Part shown: positions 1-13,179 of the stretch, piece by piece
Layout: each line of letters starts with the position of its first letter
How positions within the stretch are numbered: position 1 is the first letter of the stretch
Source of the DNA: Hyposmocoma kahamanoa
Taxonomy: Eukaryota > Arthropoda > Insecta > Lepidoptera > Cosmopterigidae
NCBI RefSeq assembly: GCF_003589595.1
Contig: NW_020654748.1
Location: 5,073,167 to 5,137,166 of the forward strand
Direction of reading: 5' to 3'
DNA length: 64,000 nucleotides
Notes under the pieces: model-generated
What the model was told of the DNA's origin: nothing
Seen by the model: only the letters and a program-made list of their open reading frames with translations
Databases searched by the model: none
Translations under genes and position numbers: made by a program

Positions 1-7
1 TATATAT

Positions 8-128
8 AAGCCTCATGTGCCTGTAATTTCACCAGCACCCTTACCGTTCAAAACCGCTCACCTTAATGCTTGGCGGCAGAAGTAGGTAAGGTGGCACTAT
101 TTCCCTGGACAACTCTTTCACAAGGAGT
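8..128 (-). repeat. Dispersed family A, truncated copy
   Basis: 'cctgtaatttcaccagcacc' through 'aactctttcacaaggag' is the reverse complement of the family A 5' half. See the copy at 31208 for a fuller description. Confidence 0.7.
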
Positions 129-1373
129 CATACTGCTCCTTCTAACGCCTAACCTATCTGGAAAATAGGGGGAGGGTGCTGTACGTGTACCCGGGGCGGC
201 TCATCTAAAGCGCTAGTCTTACAGAGAACTGGATGAAGACTGGAAGAACCTGACTTCGATGGTCCCTGTGCAGGTTCGCTCGCACATGTCATAGTGCTCT
301 TCCGGCATAACGAAGAGGTTGATAGGAACGGGCATTATTAACAAAACTTACGAGACTGCTCATGATAACGGAAAAATAAAACTTTTTTAGAAGTAGGTAC
401 GAAGTTCCCAAGATATTTTGGCGGAAAGCCGCGGATTAAGGTTTGGAACAAGGGTAACTAACATAAACAAGTATCTTTTTAGTATTAAACTAATCAGTAT
501 TCAGATGGAGTGTGCGATTAAGTAGAGACCAAGCCACACACTTTTATTTTATTTTTATTTATTTATTTATTGAAGGGCATATAACAGGATACAATTCTAA
601 CTTAAAAATCTACTTTATATGACAGTACATAATGCCATTACAGGATAAAAAAAAATATTACGTGATAAAAATGTGCTTATGATTTGATAATTGCATTAAC
701 ACTAAGATAAATAAGTATATTACAAATTAATATCTATATTTAAATGTATTTTTGTATTCTCTTTCTTTTCTTTTGCATTAGGAGAAATATTATAAGTGTC
801 AAGGGTACAAAGTTTATTTTCTGTTGTACTTATATTAAAATGAGCAAATTCCGTTTGTCATTTACCCTGACTTATTGTATATATTATATTTTCAACGATC
901 TATAATACTGTTCATGATGTCTTGAGACCATCTTGTAACTAAAAATGCTGTGTAATAAGTCAAAAGATAATTTCTGTACAAATTGAGGATAAGATGTTTA
1001 TTTTCTGTTACACGTAACTTAAGAGCGTTTTAAGCGAAATCGCTGCCTAGTTTTCTTTGTACCCTTCTACCCTTATTACTTCCATAAGCCATTGAGCCGC
1101 CCAAAGCCTGTTGGAATTTTTTGTAACTAAAAGCAGGTGTTATGAGTAAAAAAATAAATATTTCGTATTTTCTCCTCTACGTTTATTCAGCAATGTGTAC
1201 ACAAATTCGGAGTTCTTTATCAGAATTTTTGTTATTATACGTGACGATGGAAAGTGGAAGCAAAATGTCAAAAGAGCCTAGTGCAGCGATGTTACAATCA
1301 CCGCCCAAGGACGGTGGTTGTGACGAGCCACCTGCAATATTTAGTCAAGACAAACAAAAAATAAATAAAAAAT
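129..1373. other. Non-coding, no recognised feature
   Basis: AT-rich. Holds a (TTTA)n tract at about 545-575 and a 77-codon frame at 1142-1375 that looks like chance. Confidence 0.6.
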
Positions 1374-1585
1374 AATATTAGACAACATAACATACGTTGT
1401 TACGATTCTAAAGTAAGTAACTAAAGCACTGTGTCATGGAAATCAGCGACAACGACGGTACCACAAACACCCGGACCCGAGACAATATTGAAACATTGAC
1501 CCGGCCGGCAATCGCACCCGGGACCTCAGAGACGACATCTTGAAAATTGGTGTGCAAGCCGCTCGACACGGAGGTCATCAAATTG
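1374..1585 (-). mobile_element. tRNA-derived SINE, family S1
   Basis: The minus strand carries a B-box region (seen here as 'gcacccgggacctcagagac') and, farther on, an A-box-like 'gctcgacacggaggtc'. The tail 'gacaacataacatacgttgt' and 'ggtaccacaaacacccggac' are shared with the copies at 15664 and 46497. Confidence 0.75.
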
Positions 1586-2574
1586 CAAAATTTGTCGCAA
1601 AAGATGCCTCTTTACGCCTCGGTTGAAGGACTAAATATTGTAAGAGGGCACTCCCTCTATTCATTTACTTATTTATTCATTCGTTCATAGAAAACCAACT
1701 GCTTCTTACATTTAATAAAATCAGAAACATACATAAATATAAACCCAATTGCAGGTATTTATGTAAATAAATATAACAACGCAACACCTGCACTAATCAC
1801 TAACTATTCAATAAAGTTAGGCAAATAGGATGTCCGTGAGTTTACGTTTAGAACATCACAGTTGAATATATCAATATGCAGGTCATGATTGCTCAGCACA
1901 CTATCCAAGCTCTTGCTAGCTCTACATAGGAAACTGTTTTGTCTATAGTTAGTCTTCGTATATATACTCTGGAAGGGAATTCCATTTATCGACTGTGGGA
2001 CAGAAAACTATACCATAAAAGCTTTTACTTCGCTATGGAATGCGACAAACACACTCGTACACGACATATAGAATAATTTCCGTAGTTTTTCAATTTCCGC
2101 AATGACTCCGGAGTTCTTTTTAGTATGCTTAATAAAGTTAATAGGACAACCCTCGTTGAAGCTAACGTTCTATCAGTCGCGGCGAGACTCCATTAAGATG
2201 TAGTCACCGAGTTATTTATGTAGATGCTGAAGTAGGTATTCAACCCTTCAACCCTTTTACATATTCCGATTTTCGACAGGAATTTTCTCTGTCCGGAACT
2301 TACATATTACCGAATACATCGTATCTTTAGTATAACAAACTTATATATGACCTTATTTCAAAAGTGCTTGTATTACCTAAAAGTCATACAAATAACACGA
2401 AATATATGAAACAAATGAAGTATGTAAAATTCTCCTATTCAAGCATAAGAAAATGTTACTAAAAAAACTAATTTCGTTCGTAGATTCTGTATGCCTTCTA
2501 ACACCAAGTAACACCAAGAGTACAATTTTACAAAAGTAGTAAGTGACAGAAGATGTCTAATCTTGATTATTCTT

Positions 2575-2700
2575 CATCTTTCTGCCCTTATCCCACGTTA
2601 GGTGGGTCTGTCTCCTATCAGCTGTCATCTCCATACTCATACGTTTTTTATCCATGTCCTCCTTCACACAATCCATTCATCTTGTCTTTAATCTTCGTAA
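2575..2700 (-). mobile_element. RTE-type LINE tail fragment
   Basis: Minus-strand translation gives MDCVKEDMDKKRM after a stop at the usual Trp. This is the RGRPKKxWMDCVKxDM tail of RTE-like elements, also present at 46085-46350. It abuts a family A fragment. Confidence 0.5.
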
Positions 2701-2792
2701 ATCTCTAAGCGGCACTGCAACTATTATGGATGGGCGTGAGGCTTACCACCACGCGCACTTGTTAGTCCAATCACTTATTTCATAAGAAAAGT
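2697..2792 (+). repeat. Dispersed family A, 3' part
   Basis: 'ggcactgcaactattatgga' then 'gcttaccaccacgcgcactt': only the last third of the unit is present. Confidence 0.6.
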
Positions 2793-3257
2793 CAAAATTA
2801 TATAGTGCTCAATTTGAACAACTCTCTGATATTTTGCGCAAATTTTCAAGGACTCCTAAAGTTTCTGAATATTTTTATTGAATTATGAAGTGGGGAAGAT
2901 CAAATTTATTATTACGGACTTACAAAAACCATACCAACTTTGCTTTAGCTCGCTCCGAAATTATTCCAAATTTTGTGAAACTCAAGTTTATTAGGCTATG
3001 AAATGTCGCCTTGTTTAAAAACACCCGAGTGGATCATACAATTCCAAAATAAACCACATGAATTTATACACAGAAAATACATTAAACTCGTTAAACATTT
3101 TCTAGCATTTTAGATGTCAACTCTAGGACATTTTAGTCAAGGCAAGTCTTAGGAGGAGAAGCGGAGAAAAACTGTTCGATCAAATGTATTAGGTATTTAT
3201 TATTAAATAACGATTTTACAAAAATATATGTAACAAGCATATTGTCCAAAGAAGGTA

Positions 3258-3324
3258 ATCGGGTAACAAATTAGCACATTCTTTAGACAATATATCTAAA
3301 GAATGTGCTAATTTGTTACCCGAT
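3258..3324. repeat. Perfect 30-bp inverted repeat, 7-nt loop
   Basis: Arm 3258-3287 (atcgggtaacaaattagcac...) and arm 3295-3324 are exact reverse complements. The loop is caatata. No related copy was noticed elsewhere in the window. Confidence 0.92.
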
Positions 3325-4339
3325 AGGATGTACTTTACCCGATCTTATAAAGTCCCAAAAAACAAGCTAAAATAAACGACTAAAACGAGTTATTTTAACA
3401 TAAAATATCTAACTTTGCACATTTTTATATGGACATAATGTTACTTTAATTGCTTCAGAGAACCTGCTAAATTATGGTTTTAAACTGAAGCCCGAAACCT
3501 AAAAATTGCCCAGCGGTTTAACAACACGCCGCTCTGACCGCTGCCACGTCTGTCGCCTTGGAGTGCTTGTCAACGTTAAATCTGTGTCAAATTTTCTCTG
3601 CCTGTTTTTATTTTATCATATTATTTTTTTTTGCGGAGACACGGGCGGCCCCCACACCTCACCTTCTAAAATCTAGGCTCGCATACAATTACCTCCGGCC
3701 ATGCTAAAAGCTTCATATATTGGACCTAAGCTTTCATGAGCGATGTCACATTAATTTGAAGACAAAGTTTTACCCTTTAGTTTTTAATTGTTAATGTTTT
3801 CTTTGACGCTTCATACTCTCAGAAAGTGTTGTGAAATTTTATCATAAGACTGTGGCAACCGATTTAGAAAGGAGAATTGATATAAAGGAGATTTGAAACT
3901 AAATAAATGTAGAAACCAACATTTATCACGCTACCTATAATATGCTTTTACCGTCTTGCTGGAAGCTCATTTATTCCTTTGCGGTCGAAATGGAACGAGG
4001 TTCGACAGTCTTGGAACTTATATCCGCCTGCTTCGCTTAAATTGTTTTCCTTATAAAAAAAATGATAGTCGATAAATCAAGTCCGATGAGAAAAAATGAG
4101 GTGAGTATTCTAGAAAACCTCCAAACTGAAACTATTATAAGTTGGAGATGATATGTTCGCTTGCGATGAATAGCATTCAACAATATTCCGCAAGTCGTCA
4201 TCGTTCACTTTAAGCTCAGAGCCCATAAAACTCATAAACCAGGTTAAGTTAAGTTCTCTAAGTAATCTCTAGTAAGTTGACGGCACGGCGCAGGGCCACC
4301 ACTATGGGAGGGACCAGGATTTAGCTCAGCACACGGTCA

Positions 4340-4560
4340 GGAGGAATGCCCCGCGTAAGTCTCCGAGCAACACCGAGGAACACTCTGGTTGCTCGGATCG
4401 GGCGAGATCTCAAACCGCCAGCCATAGTAGCGGCTATGCTGGCGGATCAAGAGTCCCGTGAGGCACTGGGCTCCTTCTGTGAAGCGGTCAAGCTCCAGAA
4501 GGAGGTCACCGAGCGTGCTCGGAAGATTTATACCTAGTTTATTTATTTATTTATTTATTA
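4340..4560 (+). pseudogene. Possible retroelement gag or ORF1 tail followed by a TTTA microsatellite
   Basis: A 63-codon frame (PAIVAAMLADQESREALGSF then EAVKLQKEVTERARKI) is GC-rich and ends at TAG just before (TTTA)n. A coding scrap followed by a simple A/T repeat is the look of a LINE 3' end or an ORF1 scrap. I recognise no domain. Confidence 0.3.
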
Positions 4561-5002
4561 CATATTGCTTACAGTCAACCCAAACGCAATAGTAATACTT
4601 AAAGATAAATTACTAGATTATTAATAAAAATTATTAGAGCTTAGAACACATATATTGTCCTTCTTAAGGTTAGTGGTAGTGATAGAGGGCCAATCCCGCT
4701 CGGCGGTGGAGTACCTTCGAGGCTGCGGGCGATCAGAGCGTAGGCTCCGTTCGCCAGTAAGTTTGACAGCCGCAAGGACGACGACGGGGCGGTGTGGCCT
4801 GTTTCATCGTGAGCAGGAGGAGAGGGAGGACGTAGCTCCTTCCATGTTCTAGGTGGGTTCCGGTGCGCAAAGTTGATCTTGGGTCCCTCCCACTGAAGCT
4901 AATATGTAATATATGTAAATAATAATATATGTAAAGGTCATCGTGGGGTTTTGGCCAGCAGAAGCATAATAGGGATAGAATATATACAGATAGACAGTAC
5001 AC
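4561..5002. other. GC-richer unrecognised segment
   Basis: 4655-4860 is noticeably GC-rich with overlapping short frames on both strands, none resembling a known family. It may be part of an unrecognised repeat. Confidence 0.4.
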
Positions 5003-5284
5003 GTCCTCGTGAAAGAGTTCGTCCAATAGGCAGTATTTCCAAATACTGCCACCTTACCTATTTCTTCCTCCTAACAGTAATGCGTCGGTTTTGAAGGGTA
5101 ATGGTGCTGGTGAAATTATAGGCACAAGGAACCTTTAAACTTATGTCTCAAGGTGACGGGCGCAGAGGTAGTACCCCTCAGATCTTTGCAACTTAAAGTT
5201 CTAAGCAGCACTGCAACTATTATGGACAGGCGTGTCGCTTACCGTCGATTCTTTCGTGCCGTCACTTTGTATCATAAAACATAT
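5003..5284 (+). repeat. Dispersed family A copy
   Basis: Starts 'gtcctcgtgaaagagttcgt' and ends in 'gtcactttgtatcataaaac'; near full length. Confidence 0.7.
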
Positions 5285-5860
5285 TTAAAAAAATCCAATG
5301 CAGCATCGAGCAAACCGAAACCGCACAGTGCGTTCGTTGGTTAATCAGCTTCACATCTCAATGCTACATTAGAAATACCTTATTTATGGCATTTATTTAA
5401 AGCGGTGAGAACGAGAATGGCAATTCAATGCCTTAAATCTTAATGAAGAGCTAATAATAATCCCTTTATTACCGGATTAGCTTCTCAAAGTCCTCTACAA
5501 AATTAGAACCGTTTCACTAACAATTATAATACCTCTCTTTGTCTTACGCCAAGTGGCTGGTTGATGGGTTGCAATGCCCGAGGGTTTTCGTTCTAAGTAA
5601 ATACTAATGTAATATCCATATACCGTTCATTTGATTGAGCTCTTATGAAGTCAACTTTTTGTTTGCAATAAAAAAATGGCTATATCGGAAAGGAATTTCT
5701 GAGCCATTAACACAGGAACAATTATAACTATAAATTACTTTAAAATTAGAAAAAGAATGGTGATTTAGTCAAAATGTAACATCAAATTAAAAAATCTCAT
5801 TGAAAGTACAACTTATATTTATATCATGTTTTTTCCAATAAAAAAACCGAGTTTTTTATT

Positions 5861-5928
5861 ATATCATGTGACGGGACGAACACGTCGTGCGCCTGATGGT
5901 AAGCTAAACGCCTTGTTACAGCCTTTTC
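5861..5928 (-). repeat. Dispersed family A, 3' fragment
   Basis: 'gtgacgggacgaacacgtcg' and 'gcctgatggtaagct' are the reverse complement of the family A 3' end. Confidence 0.6.
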
Positions 5929-8314
5929 CTTTTGACTAAGCTATGGAATCAATTTTTGTGGACCGAAGTATCCTATTTTATTGCTGTGATCATGGTCACA
6001 GCACATTAGCGGTTTACGAGCTTTTCACGTTTTTCAACAAAAAAAGAATCATGGAAATCAATTTACAAATGTCGTATTAATCGCGTAACACTGTATTTTT
6101 TTCTGTGTGTAACAAAAAAAAATTATGTCGAATTGCGAGCCTCCTCATGTTTTAAGTCCATTAAAAAGAACGCTGCAGAAGATAGGTTCGAGATTTAAGA
6201 ACCACTATTAATTATTTCGTTTTGGATAATAAATGAAAAAAGGTGAGATTACCTAACGTATTATTATTATGACAAAAGAGATTCAAAATCCAGGGTTTAA
6301 GTCGAGTATGCTTGAAATGTAAGAAATTGTATATAGCTTTCAAATATGAAATAGATATTTACTACATGATAACTTTGGTGTTCAATCAAAATCAAATGAA
6401 GATCTTATATATTTTTTTAGAAAAATTAAAATACTTGAGTGGTATAGACAGATACTAACTACATGTGACGAGATCATTGAACAATAGAAAATGAAAAAAA
6501 AAAAAAAACAATCCACATAATCCTTAAAGCCCCTGCAATTAATATTTATTTTAACTACCTCTGCGTACTACCTAATTGCAAATCTTAGAAAAGTAGCTCA
6601 CAATATATACATGTCAATATAATTATTAAAGGAAATAAAAACCACAACAAATAAAAAAAATATGCCATAATTTGTTTAACAGGACTTTATATCATTATTT
6701 TTTATGGGAAGTTTGTCCGAATGAAGTTCTATACATTTATTAATTATAGGCACTAGTAATGTAATTTAAATAAAGCTTTATTAATTGGTTTTAAAACATT
6801 TGGAATTAACAATGCGTAACCTTGGCATCTAGTTTTAATATTGGCAGTTATAGTGTAGACATTTTATAATAGACAAATAATAATTTTAAAACAGTTGTTT
6901 GAATAAAGAACACCAAGAAACTGATTAGTACTTAGTAATTACACAAATGAAGTATAACTTGGAGTAATTAAGCACATCCGTATTTAAAACAATTCCAAAT
7001 TTAACAATCCGAACGCGTCAAATTCGAAATTAGAATTTTAGTATTTTAGCATCAGAGCTCGTTGCCATGTCACAAACTTTTTTCCTGCCACTTAACCTGG
7101 TAAATACATTCAGGGAGCCTCTATTGTACTCAATAATTCATGAAGGGTCAGTTTAATCTGATACAGACCTCTTTTCCACGTCCTTCTGGAGGTCGCTGTG
7201 AGGTTAATTTGAACTATACTGGCCAATTAAAGAGAGACTATATTTATAAACTATTTGTAGTTTAAGTAGTAGGCATTTTTAAAATTTAATTACGTGAAAT
7301 AGAAAAAGAGATGAATATAAATACTCAAATAAGTATGTCCTGTGCGAAATAAGTTACAACATGATACGCAATACAATAAAAAATTATGTGTCCGTGACTG
7401 AGCGACTAAAGTCTATGGAATACTTTTTTTCTATGGAATACATAAGCCTCGCTCATATTTTTTTATAACCCGTTAGCGCCCAGTTACACGAGGAGAAAGA
7501 TTTCGCGCAACCGGCGCACGGCGACCGCCCAGTTAAATAAAGTAAATTAATGGCGAGTCTGAATTCTATTTACTGGGCAACAAAATTTAAAATCCTCTGA
7601 ATAATACAACCGCGCGAGTGCCGCGCGGGCCGCCGCGTAGGCCAGATTCAAACCAGACTCGTCCGCGTGTCCGGGACGCTCATTTAAGTTAAAAAGTAAA
7701 AGCTGAAATGGCGTGGTGTTTTATTTCTCAATCACAAAACAGGCTTAAGAGTATGGGCCTTAAGATTAACACAAACAAAGAATGATCAAACTGTTTTGTG
7801 AGGTACTGGTGCCCAAGATAGGTATAGAAAAACCTATATTACGGGTCACCAGGCTTCCACTCTGCAGCCATGAGCAATGTGGTTGTGGCACTGAAGTTGT
7901 GACGAAGTATAAAAAATTTATAAAAGCAAGTGAACATGCCTAATTTATAATAAAAAGTACTAGTGCACTAAACTAAGTATTTAAACCCTCTAAAGCTTAA
8001 CACTAAATAAACTCACCATATGAAAAGTGTGAAAATGAATGATTGTTTATAAGGTGCATGTGTTACTGATTACGTGCGTAAGAATTTTACGTTTGGGGTG
8101 TATGGTATGTATAGTGTGCCAATGTGTTGAGGCGAGAGACCTACGACTTGAGAACAGTTAAATGAAAGAAGTTTTATGTTATTTTAAAGCTAAACGTATT
8201 TTGCCATGAGAGTTAGAAGCAAACGGTCGCTGCGCGGCGACAACGCGGTCTCCGCTCGGCGACCGAAATTCGTGTTGAATAAGTGCGCCCTTACGGTAAG
8301 AACAGAATAGCGTA
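5929..8314. other. Non-coding; possible inverted-repeat element at about 7470-8310
   Basis: The stretch is mostly AT-rich. GC-rich ends near 7480 ('gcgcccagttacacgagg') and 8300 ('ttgaataagtgcgccc') are weakly inverted. Confidence 0.35.
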
Positions 8315-8582
8315 ATATCAGGTAAAGAGTTCGTTCAGGGAAATACTGTGAGCATTTTTGCATGTTGGAGGGTAATTATGATGGTGAAATTACAGGCACT
8401 TGGGACTTATCAATATCACTTATGCTTTAGAGTGACAGGCGCAGCAGCAGTGCCCCTCATATAGCTTCGGGGTCGTGATCTTTGCGAAGCTCTAAGTGAC
8501 CTTACAACTGTTGTGGATAGACGAATCGCTTATCACAGGCACACGATTTGTTCATTCTGTGGATCAATATCATAAAAATAAA
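8315..8582 (+). repeat. Dispersed family A copy
   Basis: Runs from 'taaagagttcgttcaggg' to 'atcaatatcataaaaata', with an internal deletion after the first 30 bp. Confidence 0.65.
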
Positions 8583-8699
8583 TACAGAAAGAAGAATATT
8601 GCACTGGACACAGAAAACTATCCAAGGAATCCATGCGACGTAACTTCTCAGTACTTTTAATGAATAATATACCTAACCATAAATATATTTTGGTTACTT

Positions 8700-8905
8700 A
8701 GATTTTCGCGATTGTTACACATAGGAAACGAAAATATTTTTACAGATCTAAACCGCATAGTATTTCTTTTGTTTTTTTCAAACAAACCAATGTTTAGTTA
8801 GTTACCCGTGACCATGGGATCTTTAAAGGGCCTGAAATGCTGGTTTGGTTGAAAAAACAAAAAAAATAGTTTCATTTTCTAATCATATGTTTTGTCATTA
8901 ATTGC
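8700..8905. repeat. Degenerate Penelope terminal foldback
   Basis: It carries 'gattttcgcgattgttacac', 'ttcaaacaaaccaatg' and then an inverted half with 'tggtttggttgaaaaaac' and 'aatagtttcattttct'. The layout is as at 22768-22963, with many more differences. The 'gtgaccatgggatctttaaa' centre is the reverse complement of the usual core. Confidence 0.55.
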
Positions 8906-8942
8906 ACGGGGTGATTCCAATGTCCATAATTCCGCATTTGTA

Positions 8943-9198
8943 TAAAAAAAACTTACGAAGTGAAAGTGAGTGAAACCGGATTCATCTCCTAGCTTGTCAC
9001 CACAGACCACATAAATACTGTGCTTGCCACCCTTACAGGTGGAATATTTTCTTAAAATTTAAATGGGACTAATACTGAGGTTACTCTATTTCCAACAAAG
9101 AAGACTCATCAAAATCGGTTTACAAACGAGTTATATATACAAAAAGAAGAAAAAAATACAGTCGAAATGAGAATCCTTTTTTTGAAGTCGATTAAAAA
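8943..9198 (-). repeat. Dispersed family B copy
   Basis: Reverse complement of the family B unit: 'gaaaccggattcatctccta', 'aaaatcggtttacaaacgag' and 'tttttttgaagtcgattaaa'. Confidence 0.6.
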
Positions 9199-9483
9199 AA
9201 GTTTTAAAATTATTACATTATCATATTAAAATTATACTGAAAAACAAGTTAAAAGAATATGAAGCTTCAATGATACATAATTATTTTATATTTGGGTTCT
9301 ATTTTCGTGTATAAAAAAATAGTTAAAATATCTATTATTACTATTCTAGAATAGGTCATATAATACTAGTAAAATTCATTTTATAGCGGTAAACCATCCA
9401 TCCTCGAGGGACTAGATTAATCTTTGCGAATGTAGATGGCTCTTCTCGCCATCGACACTGTTTTGCCAAAATATCACTTTATG

Positions 9484-9706
9484 ACCGAACTCACGCCGCG
9501 CAGAGTCGAAGCGTCGCGACGCGTCATGGTTTTCCCCTGTAGTATATTCTTCCCTATTTTCCCATTATTAAGGTACAAATTTGTATTATGCAAATATGGA
9601 GTCAAACGTCGACGCGCGTTACTTGGGCGAGGTGAGGCGTGATCAAACTCTGATCCGGGCGCACTAATGCGAGTGTCGTCACACGTTGACGGAGTTGGGC
9701 CTACAA
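9484..9706. repeat. Degenerate relative of the 25.3 kb inverted-repeat element
   Basis: 'cgcagagtcgaagcgtcgcg', 'gtagtatattcttccctatt' and 'aaatttgtattatgcaaata' align with 25353-25450. The right end reads 'gacggagttgggcct'. It is shorter and more diverged. Confidence 0.6.
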
Positions 9707-10557
9707 GACTAAATAATTATGGTAATAACGAAACGACTTCCGGTAACTAAGCGTGATTACCGACCCGCACCCCCGTACGCCCCAGATAAGTAGTATCCAG
9801 GAGTCCGCGTTTAACACTGGTTCGAGTTAGAAGTAGTTTTCGTGCGTAATTCAGTAATTCAGTCTTAGTTCCTGTTATAAGTATTTACCTACTTACGTCG
9901 TAGTATCTGTGTAATATCTCTGTGCCCCGTTTTTATATATAATAAATACCCATAGTGCTATATAGACTGACTTATTTATTAAGTCTGGCCATAATTTGGA
10001 TTATAAATCCCTTATTACGCATTTTGTGCGGTAACACCACTTTTGTACTGATAACCTCAATTAATTGAGTGAAAGTAATTAATTTCAATAAAACACTAAT
10101 TATTCTCATGGTTTTAACTCGTAAATCAACGGAAGGCCACGTAATTTAGTATACCTTCCCAATATCTGCCCTAAGCAACCGATGCCATTCCCCTGGTGAT
10201 TAGTACCCCATCCCTTCCTTCGTTCGGCCAACCGACTCGAGGTCCTTAAGTACCTGTCAAACGTTGATAGATTGCTAATAGGCCGGTTAATAGCTTCTAA
10301 ACGATTGAATATACTTACAATATTCAAGCGGTAGATAGTTGCACTATTGGTTAGTTCCATAAAAGAGATTGTTATCTAGTCGTGTTGTACCTCTGGCTTT
10401 TGTTACAATAAGGTGTGTTAGTATTTAGTAATAAGTCATTTATAGAGGCAATTATAGAGTTAAAATTTAAATGCCTATGTTACTATTACGTATGGCTGAG
10501 TTATAGTCAATTTTGTATTATAACTTACTTATCGTTACATGGTTATATTACAGCCTA

Positions 10558-10945
10558 TTTTTAACCGACTTTAAAAAAGGAAGAGGTTCTCAATTCGACT
10601 GTTTTTTTTTTGTATGTATGTTTAGCGATAACTCGGCATTTGTGAACCGAGTTTGATGACTCTATTTTTTTGTTGGAAACAGGGTACCTCAGTTGGTTGG
10701 TATTGGCCCTATTTAGAGTGGTTACGATTAAGTAGACGATTAGCGATTGCATCACTTATGCATCGCGTTTGTACCGCTGCTGAAAGTCGCCGTGTGTAAC
10801 CGCTTTTAAAATTGAAGAAAATATAATTCTGCCTCTTAGTGTGGCAACTATGGGATGAATCCCGTTTCGCGCACTTTCCGGTAACCGATTTCAAAATTTG
10901 GCAAATAGATGTAATTTCACGAACTTTAAAGGGCCGGTTTTTTAG
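10558..10945 (+). repeat. Dispersed family B copy
   Basis: Begins 'ttttaaccgactttaaaaaa', contains 'ttgtgaaccgagtttgatga', and ends 'aaagggccggttttttagg'. The ends are weakly inverted (aaccgac at the left, gtcggtt-like at the right). Confidence 0.65.
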
Positions 10946-11216
10946 GACTCTTTACTGAGATTATATGAACTTCAAAGTCACTTGAGTTTTGATGAAACAG
11001 ACCTGTCCCTGATCTTTCCACATATTTTTTTTTATAGTGACCCTGCCTTTCAACCTCTTGATTATACGGGAAAGGCACCATTACTCTGTCCAAGGAAGCC
11101 TGCATAGAGACCTTATCAGTCAAGTTTACGTAGACTTCATGCAATTCTCAAAAGTCTAGTGCCTTAGTGAGCTGCCCCGGGTGTACGTTAAGAGCCCTCC
11201 CTATTGTCCAGATAGG

Positions 11217-11350
11217 TACTGGAGCTATTGGCACGCTCACCTCCAATTACACATTGCACAACTAATGATTGCCACCACTAAGCCATTAACTCTAAAGTCC
11301 ACTACCAATTCTCTGCTTTGATGGTGGAGCTGTGGGCATGTTCACCTCGC
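11217..11350. repeat. Diverged direct repeat
   Basis: 'ctggagctattggcacgctc' and, about 107 bp on, 'gtggagctgtgggcatgttc', both followed by acctc. The surrounding 11160-11620 is GC-richer, non-coding and unrecognised. Confidence 0.5.
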
Positions 11351-11809
11351 GACTCCTCACCGTACGTCTATCCAGTTCCTATTATTTCTATGCGGCTGGA
11401 TCGACCGGAGGATATCTAGCTTATCCTCTACTAGTTATCCGGACTAATGCCGGAGATGTCAATCGCAGTGTCCTGCGACAATGTCCGGACCGGACATAGC
11501 TTCTAACTGAAAGGGCTACTCACGTGCCCCGCACGTCCTTTCCTATTAAGTCCTTGTCCAAACCTCTACTAAGACGTGCTACTTGCCTTCTACTGAAACA
11601 GACCAGTAAAACGGTGCTTCAAATATCAACCTAACAGATAAAATGATATGTTAAACTTTTAACTAAAATGAAGTAAAGAAAAATCTGCTGTGACCATTGG
11701 ACCAGTAAAGACTCCGACATTTCAGTTTGTTTGAAAAAAGACACATGGGTACATATTTTTTTAAAAGTATCTTCTAATTAATAATGTTGTGGGAAGTAAA
11801 ACTATTTTT

Positions 11810-12022
11810 AACTGACTTGGAAAAAATCTCAATTCGACTGGATTTTTTTATTTTGTGTAATTGTTACGTGACTAAATAAATATTCCTCGTCTAAGGTGAC
11901 AAATATATATAACAGAAGATAAATCCGGTTTGTTGGATTTCATCCACTTTTAGTTAACTTATTTTAATAAAACTTGGCAAGCAGATGTGACTGCACAATG
12001 TATTGAGGGTCGGTTTTTTAAT
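11810..12022 (+). repeat. Dispersed family B, shortened copy
   Basis: 'tttttaactgacttggaaaa' to 'attgagggtcggttttttaa', with the middle largely deleted. Confidence 0.6.
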
Positions 12023-12677
12023 AATAAAGTTATTTCGCATCTAAATTGGGTATATATATTTTTTAAACAAATCAACAAATATACGCGATCAATGTGTTGC
12101 AATCACGTAAGCCTAAGATGAAATAATTTTATCCTTAATATTAATACAGAGCCATTGTAAGTCTGTCACGGACCAATTAAGTAATTATAAGCGAACCAAA
12201 TTAAAAATTGCCTTAATGTTTCGTTGAAATTTGGACTTGTTTTTTCCTTACCTTTTTCACTTAAGTGGCCATGCTGTACCTATGTTAAATTAGACTTATT
12301 TACGTCACTTCCAAAGTCGCCTCCGGAAAAAGTGAACCCGCGTCTCAGTGACGGACACTTGAGAGACAAATAGCCGTTTAACCGTCCCCAGAAAGCAGAA
12401 AATGGTGTTCAGTAATTTATATCTATTATTTACAGAAGCACAACGAATAGTTCCCTAGTGTATCAGCTGTCAAATATATATAGAACTTACGATTAGTTGA
12501 CGTCGAGATAGGGTAAGAGTGTGCAGCGGATCCCCTTGAGAAATTTCGAATATAGGCTGTAAATAATTTTCGTCAACTATAAGTACATAAAAATATTTTG
12601 AAAATTTGAAACCTCGAAGTCGTATATAATGATTTATGACACGTGTTGAAAATGCAATTTTATTTATTTACGCAGCA

Positions 12678-12964
12678 GTAGAGCACCTTGTGAAAGAGTT
12701 CGTCCAGTCTAGTACTGGCCTACTTGCCTATTTCTGCCGCCAAGCAATAATGTGAGCATTACTGTGTTCCGGTTTTGAAGGGTTCTGGTGAAATTATAGG
12801 CACATGGGACTTGTCAAGTTATGTCTGAGGGTGACGGGCGCAGATGCCCCTCAGATCTTTGCAATTTAAAGCTCTGAGTGGCACTGTAACTGTTATGGAA
12901 AGGCGTGTAGCTTACCATCAGGCGCACGACTTGTTCGTCCCGTCACTTGATATTATAAAATAAA
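12678..12964 (+). repeat. Dispersed family A copy
   Basis: Full-length copy from 'gagcaccttgtgaaagagtt' to 'gtcacttgatattataaaat'. Confidence 0.72.
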
Positions 12965-13179
12965 ATTGCAGGAAAAAAGCTCGTGGAAGGAAGGAAGTTC
13001 GAATTTTCTAAGTTAGTTGTTGAGCCCGTACAATTTAGAAACTAACTAATAACTATTTAAATAACAATTCAATACATTTTATTTCGGACATGCTCTTAGT
13101 AACACAATTTATAATCTAACGTTAATATATTATAGCTACTATGGTGGTGAAATATAGCTATATCGTCGAAAGTCCTCTA

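Larger units (their letters stand above)
1586..4339. other. Non-coding apart from repeats listed separately
   Basis: Besides the LINE tail, family A fragment and hairpin, I see only AT-rich sequence without motifs. Confidence 0.55.
9707..13179. other. Non-coding between listed repeats
   Basis: The gaps between the family A and B copies hold nothing I recognise. Confidence 0.5.

Noticed and set aside
1142..1375. 77-codon frame on the + strand
   Set aside because: AT-rich, no domain, no conserved motif, and it ends at the edge of a SINE.
7470..8310. Inverted-repeat transposon with GC-rich ends
   Set aside because: The proposed ends align only with gaps and I found no target duplication.
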